Positions 8,290-18,865 of a DNA stretch of 64,000 nt are shown here, one piece after another; the first letter of the stretch is position 1; every line of letters begins with the position of its first letter. Under the pieces are notes generated by a model. The model worked only from the letters and a program-made list of their open reading frames with translations. It searched no databases and had not been told where the DNA came from. The stretch is from assembly GCA_015060905.1 (NCBI GenBank), contig SUXQ01000005.1, forward strand, positions 73,670 to 137,669, written 5' to 3'. Both the position numbers and the translations under genes were made by a program. The stretch is from Bacteroidales bacterium (GTDB lineage Bacteria; Bacteroidota; Bacteroidia; Bacteroidales; Bacteroidaceae).

Positions 8290-8988
8290 TCATTTAGAGC
8301 TTGTCAGTTCCAAAGGAGCCGAAGGACTACCATGAGTTTCACCATCAAAAAGAATATTCAGAGATAAATATTTCAGCATCATTTTCTCCCTATCATAGCA
8401 TACGAAACGTACAAGTTCAGGGCGGGTAGGTTCATCAGTTCCCCATTCAAAGTGTCCATAAATTCTGAATTGCAGAATCTTTTTATCATTCAACTCAATC
8501 AATTGTCCCAAGCCACGTAAATCAGAACCGACAAATGCCCCTATTATCTGATTTTCAAGGTCCAGCGGATTCCCATCAATAGAAGGCGTCACATAAGCCA
8601 CCATGTCATCCGAATAATCATGAATATTTATCACCCAGGGAGCCATCACATAAACCTGACAGAACGCCATCTTTTCATTCATTACAGAAATGGCACTGAC
8701 AACAGTTTCTCCCTCATTAGCCGCAACAATGGTGTTGTTATTGATATAAACCACCTCTTCGTTAGCAGAGCTAAAGAACACTTCGCGATTGGTTACCGAA
8801 TCGGGAGTAAACACTGGATGAAGAACAACAGAATCACCCTCTATCACGTATATTGTATCATAATCCAAACGCATATCATAAGCAATCTGTATATCATCAA
8901 TATCCATATCTATTAATCCACACGAGGTAAAGAGCGATGCCAATACCACAACGCATGAAAATATTGTTAAATGTCTAGGCTTATTCAT
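8290..8988 (-). CDS. Lipoprotein with Ig-like (BIG2-type) domain
   Basis: About 232 aa from the ATG at 8988. Signal peptide with lipobox FTSC (lipidated Cys23), followed by acidic IDMDIDD. Residues 40-110 look like a bacterial Ig-like group 2 domain: a DTIYVIEGDSVVLHPVFTPDS strand pair, then FFSSANEEVVYINNN and TIVAANEGETVVSAIS. The remaining 120 residues are not recognised. Its leader is similar in sequence to that of the next gene (see findings). It sits between the FnIII protein and the 785-aa lipoprotein. It is probably anchored in the outer membrane and may face outward; its partner is unknown. Confidence 0.82.
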   Translation of the reverse strand: MNKPRHLTIFSCVVVLASLFTSCGLIDMDIDDIQIAYDMRLDYDTIYVIEGDSVVLHPVFTPDSVTNREVFFSSANEEVVYINNNTIVAANEGETVVSAISVMNEKMAFCQVYVMAPWVINIHDYSDDMVAYVTPSIDGNPLDLENQIIGAFVGSDLRGLGQLIELNDKKILQFRIYGHFEWGTDEPTRPELVRFVCYDREKMMLKYLSLNILFDGETHGSPSAPLELTSSK

Positions 8989-9038
8989 TATAACTAAATT
9001 ATCTATTTTAGTTTCGCAATGCTCAACTTTGTAGTTCG

Positions 9039-11429
9039 TCACTTGTGGCCGGTACCTTCCTCTTTCTCCTTCGGCGCAGTTACAACTATTATGTTAGAGT
9101 CGGTAGTGGCTCGTCCATCCTTATACCTTATTCTTACAAAATATTCCGCCGATTCCCCGGGCGACAGCAGATAATCCTGAAACATTCGCTCATTAGCCTT
9201 GACAGACATCAAGAATTTATGGCGATTATCCCTTGCACCCTTGCGATAAACACAAAAATACCATTCACCTTTATATGGTAAATTGCCATCTGTTTCCCAA
9301 ACTATTTTAGTTTGTTTGTTTTTCACATCATAATTACCCATCAACTTTATGGGCCATTCAAAAACACGTTCACCCTCAAAACGCGTTGAGTATACAAGGC
9401 TCAACCCACTCGATATTCCGGCATATGAGAATGACTCCATCACATATTCATAACGATTGCGACGCACATACTCGGGTGCATCCATCACATCTACCACATT
9501 TCCGGTTGCGCGTAACGAATCGCCATTATAGACCCCGATGACAGTCCATTTCTTTGCATTGGCAAGTTTACGCATCAATACGTGGTGCGAAATTTGTTGC
9601 TCATTGCTACATATCCAACGCATACGTACACCCTTCACCTGATCGACCCACACAGAGTCAATGTGTGGCACTGCCGGCTGAATCATGCTCGGACGTATCA
9701 CCTGCAATGGAGCAGTATATGCACCCTCATTGGTTGCATAATCTACTGCACGAACCTTATAGTATATGTATTTCTGATTGACGTCTACAGCTAATGTATC
9801 CACGAAAGTTGTGTCGCGCAATAATGAGCCACCCGGTATTTTACGCAACATAAACTCGTGAGTAGTATCATTAGCAAAGGCCAATTCGTAATAATCAACA
9901 TCCATAGAGGGAGCAGTCCACGAAAGCCTTACAGTTCCCACCTTATTATCTATTATCTCGTAACGGAAATTCATAGGAGCATCGGGAGCCTTCAGGTCCG
10001 TTACACGCATGATGTGTGTCATTGAATAACTGACATTTTGCGCCGAGTCGTACGCCGCCACAGTAACCTGACTGCTGCTTATTTTGGAAACATCCACCGT
10101 CCACACTGTATCTTTCGCGGGTATTAACTCGGGGGTCAATTCTATCCATTCGGCCCTACGTTCATCTTGTGTACGACTGTAGTAAAGAATCTTATAACCT
10201 ATAAAGTCCGACTCAATAGTATCTTTATAGAAATGAAAGTCTGCAAAAACCTCTTTCGAAGGATCGTCAGGATTGCGACGGTCGATAACAATGTACTTCA
10301 ATTTGGGTGCGCGTGGAGCTTCAAGGTCGGGCATTGTAGCCACATGATAGTTTTTGGCTGCAATTAAGTCGCCAAAAGCATCGTAACCCGATATACGATA
10401 TTCATAAGTTCCCGGTGGCACATTGTCGTTGATAAAATTGTCCAACCCTTCATCGTTAATGTCGCGCATCATGATGAAAGGATTGTCATTCACCTTTGTC
10501 CATTCCCGCTCACCCATTGCACGGCGGTGTATATCAAACGAAGAGAAACGATTAGTCTGTTCCCACCAAATACGAAGCTGATTGATACCTACAACCGAGT
10601 CGCCCATCACCGCTTCGTAAGCCTCGGGAACATACTTTTTATTCTCTATTTCTTCAATATATCCCACGCGGAATTGCAAGTGTCCGGTAGAATCAAATTC
10701 AGAAGGACGCACAATATAACGGTATTTTTCACCCTTTTTGACATTCTTGTCCACAAAGCGCATGGCTAAATTCTCGGCCACGTCTCGTCGCCACTCACTC
10801 GTCAGCACAGCCATTCCGAAACGGAACTGCTGGTCACCATATACGTCGAGCAAGGCACCTAACTCTCCTGTGCCGTAGCGCGATTGCTCTTGTGAGAATC
10901 CACCCTCGCCATAAAGTGTACCCATAGCAATTACTGCTACCGAATCACTTTCCGGATACATATATCTCCATTGCTCTAATGTAGCAGGCTTCAATCGGTG
11001 TGCAATCGTATCGATACGGAATTGTACATTCTGCTTTTTGCTATCCATTATAGGCATACGATAGATATCAACACCCACAGCATTGAGATATTGCCAGCTC
11101 ACATAATCTTCGGGAGCCCATCGCAAAATAATACTGTCACCATATGTGCGGGCAAGAAGATGAATTTTACTCTGAAAATCACGCTGTACGGCACGTTTCT
11201 GCGAGAATTCTGCCGTATCGCGCACCTCACGAGGCAGATAGTTTCGAGTGCTACTTTTTTGCTTGACAGATACAGTATCTTCTTTTATTACCTCTATATC
11301 TTCGAGGTTAATAGTATCTGTTGCTGCAATCACCTGCTCTTCACCCGGAAACGCATACCTATGCGATGCCGCCGAAGCTCCTAAAAAGCCGGCAATAAAC
11401 AGGAATATTATATATTTACTGTTTTTCAT
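9039..11429 (-). CDS. Exported fibronectin type III-like multidomain protein
   Basis: 796 aa. Signal peptide of about 21 residues ending in GASAAS. The body contains repeated fibronectin III-like modules: YEYRISGYDAFGD near 345, a module with PDAPMNFRYEIIDNKVGTVRLSW and YYKVRAVDYATNEGAYT around 485-580, and another near 595-680 (RYEYVMESFSYAGISSG). It lacks a lipobox, a recognisable sorting domain, and catalytic motifs. Located 18 bp after the giant protein gene and ending inside the leader of the Ig-like lipoprotein gene, so it is part of the same transcript. Likely a structural or binding component at the cell surface. Confidence 0.82.
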   Translation of the reverse strand: MKNSKYIIFLFIAGFLGASAASHRYAFPGEEQVIAATDTINLEDIEVIKEDTVSVKQKSSTRNYLPREVRDTAEFSQKRAVQRDFQSKIHLLARTYGDSIILRWAPEDYVSWQYLNAVGVDIYRMPIMDSKKQNVQFRIDTIAHRLKPATLEQWRYMYPESDSVAVIAMGTLYGEGGFSQEQSRYGTGELGALLDVYGDQQFRFGMAVLTSEWRRDVAENLAMRFVDKNVKKGEKYRYIVRPSEFDSTGHLQFRVGYIEEIENKKYVPEAYEAVMGDSVVGINQLRIWWEQTNRFSSFDIHRRAMGEREWTKVNDNPFIMMRDINDEGLDNFINDNVPPGTYEYRISGYDAFGDLIAAKNYHVATMPDLEAPRAPKLKYIVIDRRNPDDPSKEVFADFHFYKDTIESDFIGYKILYYSRTQDERRAEWIELTPELIPAKDTVWTVDVSKISSSQVTVAAYDSAQNVSYSMTHIMRVTDLKAPDAPMNFRYEIIDNKVGTVRLSWTAPSMDVDYYELAFANDTTHEFMLRKIPGGSLLRDTTFVDTLAVDVNQKYIYYKVRAVDYATNEGAYTAPLQVIRPSMIQPAVPHIDSVWVDQVKGVRMRWICSNEQQISHHVLMRKLANAKKWTVIGVYNGDSLRATGNVVDVMDAPEYVRRNRYEYVMESFSYAGISSGLSLVYSTRFEGERVFEWPIKLMGNYDVKNKQTKIVWETDGNLPYKGEWYFCVYRKGARDNRHKFLMSVKANERMFQDYLLSPGESAEYFVRIRYKDGRATTDSNIIVVTAPKEKEEGTGHK

Positions 11430-11447
11430 ATATTTTCTCTTAATATC

Positions 11448-14400
11448 CTAATTATTCTTATATATGTAATAGTTCAAATTCCTCTTGTTGGTCAGTACAT
11501 CCGATGGATTGTTGATGGTATATGTGTATCTGGAATTACGCGGTCCCATATTCAAATACACACGATCGGAAACCGTATATTCAGCTTTTTTGAAATTATA
11601 GGCATTCACGCGGAACGAGGTAACATTTATTTGCGTAATATTGTCCCATCGTGGAATAAAATCAATATAGCCGCCACGAGTGCCATAAGTATAATTACCT
11701 TTACTATTCGTTCCGGTGATAACCTGATTATATTCAATATCTACAAGACGCGTGGGATAGTTTCCTACAAGTCCCAACAAAATATCTTCGCTTCGTTCCT
11801 CTTGCGGACGGCTCCAGCTTTTGGGCAGATCATCATAGCTCGACCACATGGTAGCTTGCTTGCGAGAACCCTTGTTATTGAATTGCGACCCCCAAAGAAT
11901 AGCTGCCTGATACCACGGCACCTCTATACGAATATTCGGATTTATTGAATGGGTCGCTTTAATATATACTCCCGTATAGTACTCCGACAAGAATTCTACA
12001 ATATCTGCAGCATTAGAACTGTAATCACCACGGCTGTAACTCATAAGGTTCTGCAATTCTTTGCGGAACTTGGAATCGAATTCGTCTACAACGCTATATA
12101 TTGCATATAGATCCTTTATAAGCCATTCTGCACGATACTTATCGTCTTTTCCATTCACCATTAACTCGTATGCACGCTCGCGACCACCGATGGCATAGTT
12201 GTATTTCGAATCGGTCATTACAGGCAGCGGATACAAGCAATCATTCTTCCACTGACCGGCATCATAAATAGATAGCGCTTTTACCTTGTTGTAGTCAGCG
12301 AGACTTCCGTAGTTGGACTTATATGCACCTTCATAAACTCCGCCACGATCGTGGTAGATAAGCGATTGAGCAGTTGTTGCATTAACTGCCAATCGTTTAT
12401 TGGACAGTGTCCAACCACCCACTAATCCGTAGTTACTCATATATGTAATATAGGTGTAAGGATCCTGGTAGCGCAAAGGATTAACTCCATCTTGTGCCAT
12501 ATATTTTCTATAGTAAGAGAGACCGCGAGCATTAACTTTGGGAGCAGTAGTCTTCATCTTTACACTATTCAAGCGTATGCCAACAAAAGGCCTCTCGTAT
12601 GTTGTCGGACGAGGCCCGATAGAGCTTTTGTAGCCCGAATGATAGTATCCGTCTTGTGCATATAGTTTCAAACTTGCAATGTTTGTAGTATCTGTAACAA
12701 TAACATTGGAAACCTTTTTCACATATCTCTTAAGTGTGTTGTCCCACACATAGTTTACACGTGTTTCGGTCCTTGACACCAGATAGTTTAGTTGCAAGCG
12801 ATAGTCAGCTTGATTATACACTTTTTTGTCAAATTGTCCACCTGACACAGTCAGATTACAAGTACTGTCGGATACTACCCAATAGGCATCTTTTTCATCC
12901 ACGAATCTCCAATCTCCGCTCATGTACTCTTCCAATTTCCAACGCAATTTACCCTTTTGGAATACCTGTTTGGAAATGTCAGAGAAGAACGCAATATTTG
13001 GCGCCTTAATGTCATGGGTGTAAGCAGTAACATAGCTGTCACACTTCAACTGATTGTAATTCGACGGATAAGCTATCGCCACATACTTTTGCAAGTCTTC
13101 GGGACAATCCTCAAGTCTCTCTGCCGGTCCTGTGCAGAAGAAATAGTCCTTAGTCTGTATCCATTGCACATTCTCGTATTTTTTCTTATTTTCGTTCCAT
13201 TTCAAAGGATCGACCTCTTGTCCGTTCTCTATCTCCTTGGCCCAACCTACGATACGCATACGGTAATACTTGTTCGGATTCAATTGCATCATATCTATTG
13301 GATGCTGGAAGCGGTTGGTACCTTTAATTTTGAATCCTATACATCTGTCATATTTATTTAGATTTTGGGAAGAGATACTATATTCATAAAGCAGCACTAC
13401 GGTGTTCATGTCAAAAACAAATGTGCGGCTTGCCTGAGCTTTCAGTTGTTCCTTTTCGCCATTAAAATCAGCCGCCAAACGATTAAGTTCTGTCTCGTCA
13501 AGCACACGGAAGTGTTCCTGTATAGGAGCTTCTGTATTTATGTAAGGCGGAATGTAGAACCTAGGATTGATGGCATTATCCTTATTCCAACCTTTCTCCT
13601 TAATAGTATCACCAATAGAGCAGTCACCAAATAGTTTGAAATTATCAAGAGCGTTACCATAGAATATGTCGCAACGGTCGCCACACTCAAACTCAAACTT
13701 ACGGTTAATCTTGACAAGGCCTGCCAACAAATTCAATTTCACGCGGGCTTCACCTGTAAAGTATGTAGGATTAGGAAGTCCCATCCGTAGTACACCACCA
13801 ATTCCGGCATCTATAATGTCAATCCTTTTATCCCAGAATCCAAGATTAATATATATACCAAATTTTGCATAAAGATACGCATACAACTGACCCTCTCCGT
13901 ACCAACCGTTGAAACCCGGGGTGCGTGGAAGGTTCATACATTGAATATTTCCTATATTACGAATGCTGACATCGAATCCGGCCAAAGCACCAAGGTTGCC
14001 ATAGAATAGCCCAAGATCAACATCAATATATCCCCACGCCGAAGCACCCATCATCACACCACCATAAACCTGCGCCTGGAAATCCTTGAGCGCAGAAGTA
14101 CGGGCGTTGTTAGCTTTTGAAATATCGGCACTTTCAACTCCGCTACCTTTGGTCGAGCCATCGAGGAACTGACGAATCTTGGCGGGTATTGGCGGCAATT
14201 CTCCATTATTGGGAAGTTCATTACCTACACATAAATAAGCATTGGCTCCGACGTTCACACTCACCACCTTTGACTTGAAATCAACCAACACAAACTTACA
14301 CCTTAAGTCTTCATCGGGCTGTCCCAAATAAAGGTGCCATTTTGCTTTGTCCAGTTTCTTTCCCTTTTCCTTCATGGTGATGCGGAAGTCGAGTGCAATA

Positions 14401-17400
14401 GAGACCTCGCCCACTTTCGGTTTTTCAGGCACTTTAGCCTCGGAGTTACTATCAGCTTTCGACTTTGACTGGTCATCAAATGCCGCCATTAATCCACCGG
14501 TGGCATTGTTTACCACCTCTTTCATGTCCTTATTAAGAGTCTTTTGCATATCAGACAACTCATCGGACAGAGCTGTCATCTTTTCACTGATACCTCCAAC
14601 ACCATCGGCCTTGGCATCTACCGTAATATTCAACGCAAAATATTTATCAATATTATCTTCTTGATACACGATTGTTGCTTGAGAATTTATCATTCCCGAT
14701 ACTGCCTTCAAATTACCTGTCAGCATAAAGGTTGTCAAGCGTTTATTATCGTCGTCGTAGACAACGGTCATTTCAAAATTACCACCAAGCACATCCTTGC
14801 CGGCCGACGAAGCAATGCCCAATCCTGCCACCACACCAATGATACCCTTTTGTGGCTCGACCTCTGTCGCGGACTTACGGATACAGTTGAAATAGAAACC
14901 TGCAGTGATGTCAGTGATAGCCACAGGTGGAATTTGAATACCCGTCGCACTGCCTAACGATGCAAGGAAATAACCCCAACGGTAATCGTCGAGTTTATAA
15001 TATCCACCGGTAGCACTTGCGGTAAAAAGGTCACCGGGCATTGTAAAGTCAAGAGAGCCTTTATATCCCTTGCCATATTTTGCATCGTCACTTGCAAGCA
15101 ATTCTCCATTCAAGCTCATGCCCGCAAACGAACTTGTGAATGCAGCCTTGTCAAATTGTGTACCTTCGTACTTAAAGGATATTTTTGAAAAATCAAAGTC
15201 CTTCGTTACAGCCGCAATTCCACCTAATCGTGCTTTTATTGTAATACCTGTCGTAGCACTTATATCAAGCCCCTCAAGCAATTTGATAGAACCTTCAACC
15301 GATGTACTCAGCACCTCGTCCTTGAAGTCAAAGTTATATTTGTCGATAGATAGTTCAAATGGTCCCAATTTCTTGGACATCGAAGCTAACGACCATTGTC
15401 CTGTGCTGAAATATAATTGATTTTTGACGTTGAACTCCTTACCTTTGTAAAGTGTAATAAGTGTTTTTGTATTATCCTTAGCCGTCTGTAACTCTTTAAT
15501 ATCATCAAACTGTGACTCCCATACGGGACAGTTGGCCAATCGCATTTTTGAAAAGTGAATGCCGGGAAGGTCAAATTCGAGTGGCAAGTTCTTCATCTTG
15601 TTCTTCATTGCCTCGCCACCGATATTTAAGTCTCCTGTCATGAGCAATTCGACGCGAGTCTTCAATTCGGTCTTTTCAGGAACAGCTTCGACGAGCATAT
15701 AGGTCAATTTCTCGTCAAACTCGGCCTCGGCTAACATAAAGTCAAACTTCAGCTCATTAAGTTGCTGCACCTTAAACACATAAGCATAGTTTCCGGCCAC
15801 ACTGTTTTTAAGGTCATTAACCTTCATTATCTGACAACCATAGCCCAACTTGCCATCAAGCAACGGTACCTCGACCTTACCACTGAATCCACAATTATTG
15901 AAGTCATTTTGAATAAAGCTCGCCTGAACTTTGTCGAGCGAGAAAGCCCAACCGCCGGCTTTACCTGTCTTTGCAGAAAGAATATCCTCGGCTCCTATTT
16001 CAAGTGTAGCACCCGAATCGTCAAAGAACATATTCTTCGACTCTATCTTTAATCGTTTGTCACCCGAAGAGCCGAACTCCAACGATTTTGGCATTTTTAC
16101 ACTTATTTCCTTTATATAAAGTCCCTGCCAGGTATTTATCTGACCAGCAATCAGCGTCCTTGACTTGTCATATTTATCCGGGAATTTTCCCATGTTCGCC
16201 GAATTGCGATAAAGGGAGTGGTCATAAACAATATTTTGCGCCGTAAAAGTCCAGCCGGGAAGGTCCTCTGCCTGAAAAGGATCGATAGATACATTGTCTA
16301 CCAACCAATTATCCCAATCACCGATGCTTGTATTTATATTAAATTTCGGAGCCTCATCTTGCGCAACACCATCCACATCCTTTTTCAGGCCGGGAATCTC
16401 CATGTCTACGTCGATACCCAAAAGCTCAAACTTATCGGCGTGCCACGAAACGTAACAGCCATCAACGGGGTTAATAACATCCTCGGGAGCTTTGAATGTG
16501 CATTCAAAATCCGATTCAGGGTCTATCAATGTTAAATCGGACAATAAAGCCAGCGTTCCGGACTCGGGCAGAATACGGTCGGGAGAAATACAAATGCGTG
16601 GAGCACCAAACACCAATATTTGATCCTGTAACACATCGCAATCGGGTAAAACAAATTCGCCGATAAGATCCATCGTAGCATGAGTAGCTGCAAACTTCAT
16701 TGTGGTAACCTGCACATTTACAGGGCTCTCACTTGTGATAGACTTTGGCAATGCAATAGGCATGTAAAGTTCATCAATATCCTGACTGCCGATTGCATTC
16801 CAAACATTCTGTCCCAGAACTACATATTCGTAATATTTGCTTAAGTCTATTTTCTCGGCCAGACTTTTTACACCGTCAGTGGCAGCCGATTGCAATTCGT
16901 TGGCATACGGAATACCGGTGTCAGCAATAAGGTTGTCTATTCCCCAATCGCTGAATAACCCTTCGACAATGTCGTTGTTACTCTTCGAATCATTGGAATA
17001 TGACTGCGCAACACCGCCAAAAACAACAAGGTCGGTATTTATCTTCAAGTCTTCAAACTTAACGCAGACCATAACCTTTGTACCGAGCGGATTCCACTCT
17101 ACCTTTCCCTTTCCTTCCCAAGTATCGGCCTTCTTGCCACTCTTAATTTCGTCTATAGTCAATTGGTATTCACCTATGGCAATGGTCTTACCCAAAAGTT
17201 CATCGGCATCGGCGGTGGTGGGAGTTTCATTGTCAATATCCACCATGTTCGAGCATTGGAAATATTTTTTGGTAAGTGATTCCACCAATGCAAAATCAAC
17301 AACATTGAGAGTGTCATAATGGTAAACTATTGAATCGAAGTTTGTACAGATAGGCTTGACACGAAGCACCAAATAATCCTTTTCCGCAACCTTGTCCTTA

Positions 17401-18845
17401 ACCTGTTCCCAACGAATGGTGTCTATCAAAGCTTCGGTACCCTTGACCAATTTAGTATAGATGGGCTCTGTTTCAAGTGCAGCTTTTTTGTCAATAGTAT
17501 TCTTGCCGTTGAACAACTGAACTTCATAATCAAACTTTAGCGTATCCGAATTTTGGCCCTGACCGCCCAAATGCCATACCTCGCGCCATGCAATAGCCAT
17601 GTCACTGCGCAAAAATTGCTTACGGGCGGCAATTTCGGCAAAAGTGGGAGTGGTAATCGTTGGATTGCGGAAGTTATACAACGCGCTCAGGTCGAGACTA
17701 TCGGTCATAGAATTCTTTCCCCACAGGGTCAAGAAGTCATCATCTTCTTCTTCATCATCATCGTCATCTTTATCGCCGCCTTTACCGCCACCATCGTCAC
17801 CTTTACCGCCGCCAACGTCGCCTTTATCGCCACCATCGTCACCTTTATCGCCACCATCGTCGCCTTTATCGCCACCATCGTCGCCACCATCGTCGCCTTT
17901 ATCGCCACCAATATCTGTCTTAAATTTGAAGGGGAGATATGTGCTCTTGCCATTATTTTCCAACATCACATATGATAGAGGTCCGCTAGCCTTGGAAGCT
18001 GCTGTTATTTGCGCCAAATAAGTTCTATCGGCGTAAAAGTTACCGGTAATTACCTGAGTCGGTATTACGCACATATTAGCCAAAAGTTCCTGCGCCTGAT
18101 AGATCACAGGATTGCGGTCCATAGCCACATCCGGTTGCTGCCCGGGCAATAGCTCCACCACTTTAAAATCGTAAGTATATCTTGCTGCAGCTCCACAAGC
18201 AATTACAGGCATTGTCCAAGTAAACTGAGCATTCAGCGGATCAACTTGTGCCACTGTTTCATCGCTCATCACATTTATCATAGGAGTAAGAAACTGAGGA
18301 GCTTGCGCTTTGTAGCACACCTGAAATGAACACCATCCGCCCTCGGGATTACTTACCACGACAGGCGTTGGAAGTTGCGGATTATTCCAACGATAAGCTG
18401 TTATTTTGCTTCGATAAGTTCCTTCGGGCAGCAATCCGAAAGAACCATTTTTATAATCATCGAAAAGATTGGCCGGGCATTGAATTTCACTCGCCGGAAT
18501 ATGATCGAAAAGTTTTTTCATCTCTACCGTATTGAGCGTATAAGCCGAACTTGGTTGAATAACAAAAGGAGCTTTCGGCTGTCGCTTAGCCGGAGTAGAG
18601 ATTGCAAGGTCGGACGAAGGGATTGTCTGCTCCAACTGAAGCCCTAAATAAACCTGTTGAACATCGGACGTGGTGTTAGTCAATGTAACAGTAAAATATT
18701 TTCCGGGATCGGACAAATACAACAACACTTGCGGTGGAAGTACCTGTTGAGTCGGAGTTATGGTCACGATTACCTCCTGAGCTAAGGCACAGAAGATACT
18801 GACTAACCACATTGTCAAAAAAGCTATTGACCTATATCTTTTCAT
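11448..18845 (-). CDS. Giant exported protein (about 2465 aa), TANFOR-like N-terminus
   Basis: The preferred start is the ATG at 18845 (signal peptide MKRYRSIAFLTMWLVSIFCALAQ); an ATG at 18857 adds 4 residues. Residues 25-190 resemble the N-terminal region of very large Bacteroidales proteins carrying the TANFOR domain (two-strand pattern, LPEGTYRSKITAYRW); I hold this from memory and it is not certain. A Gly/Asp/Lys repeat linker follows at about 308-375. Residues 400-1450 are strand-rich repeats, followed by a coiled-coil-like stretch near 1430-1470. A Gly-rich segment lies at about 1590-1690, and the last 650 residues are Tyr/Asn-rich. No catalytic motif, no clear C-terminal sorting domain. 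It follows the barrel gene by about 20 bp. Confidence 0.85.
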   Translation of the reverse strand: MKRYRSIAFLTMWLVSIFCALAQEVIVTITPTQQVLPPQVLLYLSDPGKYFTVTLTNTTSDVQQVYLGLQLEQTIPSSDLAISTPAKRQPKAPFVIQPSSAYTLNTVEMKKLFDHIPASEIQCPANLFDDYKNGSFGLLPEGTYRSKITAYRWNNPQLPTPVVVSNPEGGWCSFQVCYKAQAPQFLTPMINVMSDETVAQVDPLNAQFTWTMPVIACGAAARYTYDFKVVELLPGQQPDVAMDRNPVIYQAQELLANMCVIPTQVITGNFYADRTYLAQITAASKASGPLSYVMLENNGKSTYLPFKFKTDIGGDKGDDGGDDGGDKGDDGGDKGDDGGDKGDVGGGKGDDGGGKGGDKDDDDDEEEDDDFLTLWGKNSMTDSLDLSALYNFRNPTITTPTFAEIAARKQFLRSDMAIAWREVWHLGGQGQNSDTLKFDYEVQLFNGKNTIDKKAALETEPIYTKLVKGTEALIDTIRWEQVKDKVAEKDYLVLRVKPICTNFDSIVYHYDTLNVVDFALVESLTKKYFQCSNMVDIDNETPTTADADELLGKTIAIGEYQLTIDEIKSGKKADTWEGKGKVEWNPLGTKVMVCVKFEDLKINTDLVVFGGVAQSYSNDSKSNNDIVEGLFSDWGIDNLIADTGIPYANELQSAATDGVKSLAEKIDLSKYYEYVVLGQNVWNAIGSQDIDELYMPIALPKSITSESPVNVQVTTMKFAATHATMDLIGEFVLPDCDVLQDQILVFGAPRICISPDRILPESGTLALLSDLTLIDPESDFECTFKAPEDVINPVDGCYVSWHADKFELLGIDVDMEIPGLKKDVDGVAQDEAPKFNINTSIGDWDNWLVDNVSIDPFQAEDLPGWTFTAQNIVYDHSLYRNSANMGKFPDKYDKSRTLIAGQINTWQGLYIKEISVKMPKSLEFGSSGDKRLKIESKNMFFDDSGATLEIGAEDILSAKTGKAGGWAFSLDKVQASFIQNDFNNCGFSGKVEVPLLDGKLGYGCQIMKVNDLKNSVAGNYAYVFKVQQLNELKFDFMLAEAEFDEKLTYMLVEAVPEKTELKTRVELLMTGDLNIGGEAMKNKMKNLPLEFDLPGIHFSKMRLANCPVWESQFDDIKELQTAKDNTKTLITLYKGKEFNVKNQLYFSTGQWSLASMSKKLGPFELSIDKYNFDFKDEVLSTSVEGSIKLLEGLDISATTGITIKARLGGIAAVTKDFDFSKISFKYEGTQFDKAAFTSSFAGMSLNGELLASDDAKYGKGYKGSLDFTMPGDLFTASATGGYYKLDDYRWGYFLASLGSATGIQIPPVAITDITAGFYFNCIRKSATEVEPQKGIIGVVAGLGIASSAGKDVLGGNFEMTVVYDDDNKRLTTFMLTGNLKAVSGMINSQATIVYQEDNIDKYFALNITVDAKADGVGGISEKMTALSDELSDMQKTLNKDMKEVVNNATGGLMAAFDDQSKSKADSNSEAKVPEKPKVGEVSIALDFRITMKEKGKKLDKAKWHLYLGQPDEDLRCKFVLVDFKSKVVSVNVGANAYLCVGNELPNNGELPPIPAKIRQFLDGSTKGSGVESADISKANNARTSALKDFQAQVYGGVMMGASAWGYIDVDLGLFYGNLGALAGFDVSIRNIGNIQCMNLPRTPGFNGWYGEGQLYAYLYAKFGIYINLGFWDKRIDIIDAGIGGVLRMGLPNPTYFTGEARVKLNLLAGLVKINRKFEFECGDRCDIFYGNALDNFKLFGDCSIGDTIKEKGWNKDNAINPRFYIPPYINTEAPIQEHFRVLDETELNRLAADFNGEKEQLKAQASRTFVFDMNTVVLLYEYSISSQNLNKYDRCIGFKIKGTNRFQHPIDMMQLNPNKYYRMRIVGWAKEIENGQEVDPLKWNENKKKYENVQWIQTKDYFFCTGPAERLEDCPEDLQKYVAIAYPSNYNQLKCDSYVTAYTHDIKAPNIAFFSDISKQVFQKGKLRWKLEEYMSGDWRFVDEKDAYWVVSDSTCNLTVSGGQFDKKVYNQADYRLQLNYLVSRTETRVNYVWDNTLKRYVKKVSNVIVTDTTNIASLKLYAQDGYYHSGYKSSIGPRPTTYERPFVGIRLNSVKMKTTAPKVNARGLSYYRKYMAQDGVNPLRYQDPYTYITYMSNYGLVGGWTLSNKRLAVNATTAQSLIYHDRGGVYEGAYKSNYGSLADYNKVKALSIYDAGQWKNDCLYPLPVMTDSKYNYAIGGRERAYELMVNGKDDKYRAEWLIKDLYAIYSVVDEFDSKFRKELQNLMSYSRGDYSSNAADIVEFLSEYYTGVYIKATHSINPNIRIEVPWYQAAILWGSQFNNKGSRKQATMWSSYDDLPKSWSRPQEERSEDILLGLVGNYPTRLVDIEYNQVITGTNSKGNYTYGTRGGYIDFIPRWDNITQINVTSFRVNAYNFKKAEYTVSDRVYLNMGPRNSRYTYTINNPSDVLTNKRNLNYYIYKNN
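17738..17925 (-). repeat. In-frame tandem repeat coding the Gly/Asp/Lys linker of the giant protein
   Basis: A 21-bp unit (plus strand roughly TCGCCACCATCGTCGCCTTTA) recurs with slips and partial 9-bp copies. It codes for the heptad GGDKGDD and variants, and runs into an acidic run of Asp and Glu. All copies stay in frame. Such repeats are prone to length change by slippage; the acidic linker could bind Ca2+ or act as a flexible spacer. Confidence 0.85.
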
Positions 18846-18865
18846 ATCTGACTGCATTATTATTT

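Noticed and set aside
17599-18021. Ser/Pro-rich plus-strand frames across the repeat linker, and the idea of a CRISPR array there
   Set aside because: They are shadows of the in-frame coding repeat on the minus strand. The repeats have no unique spacers.
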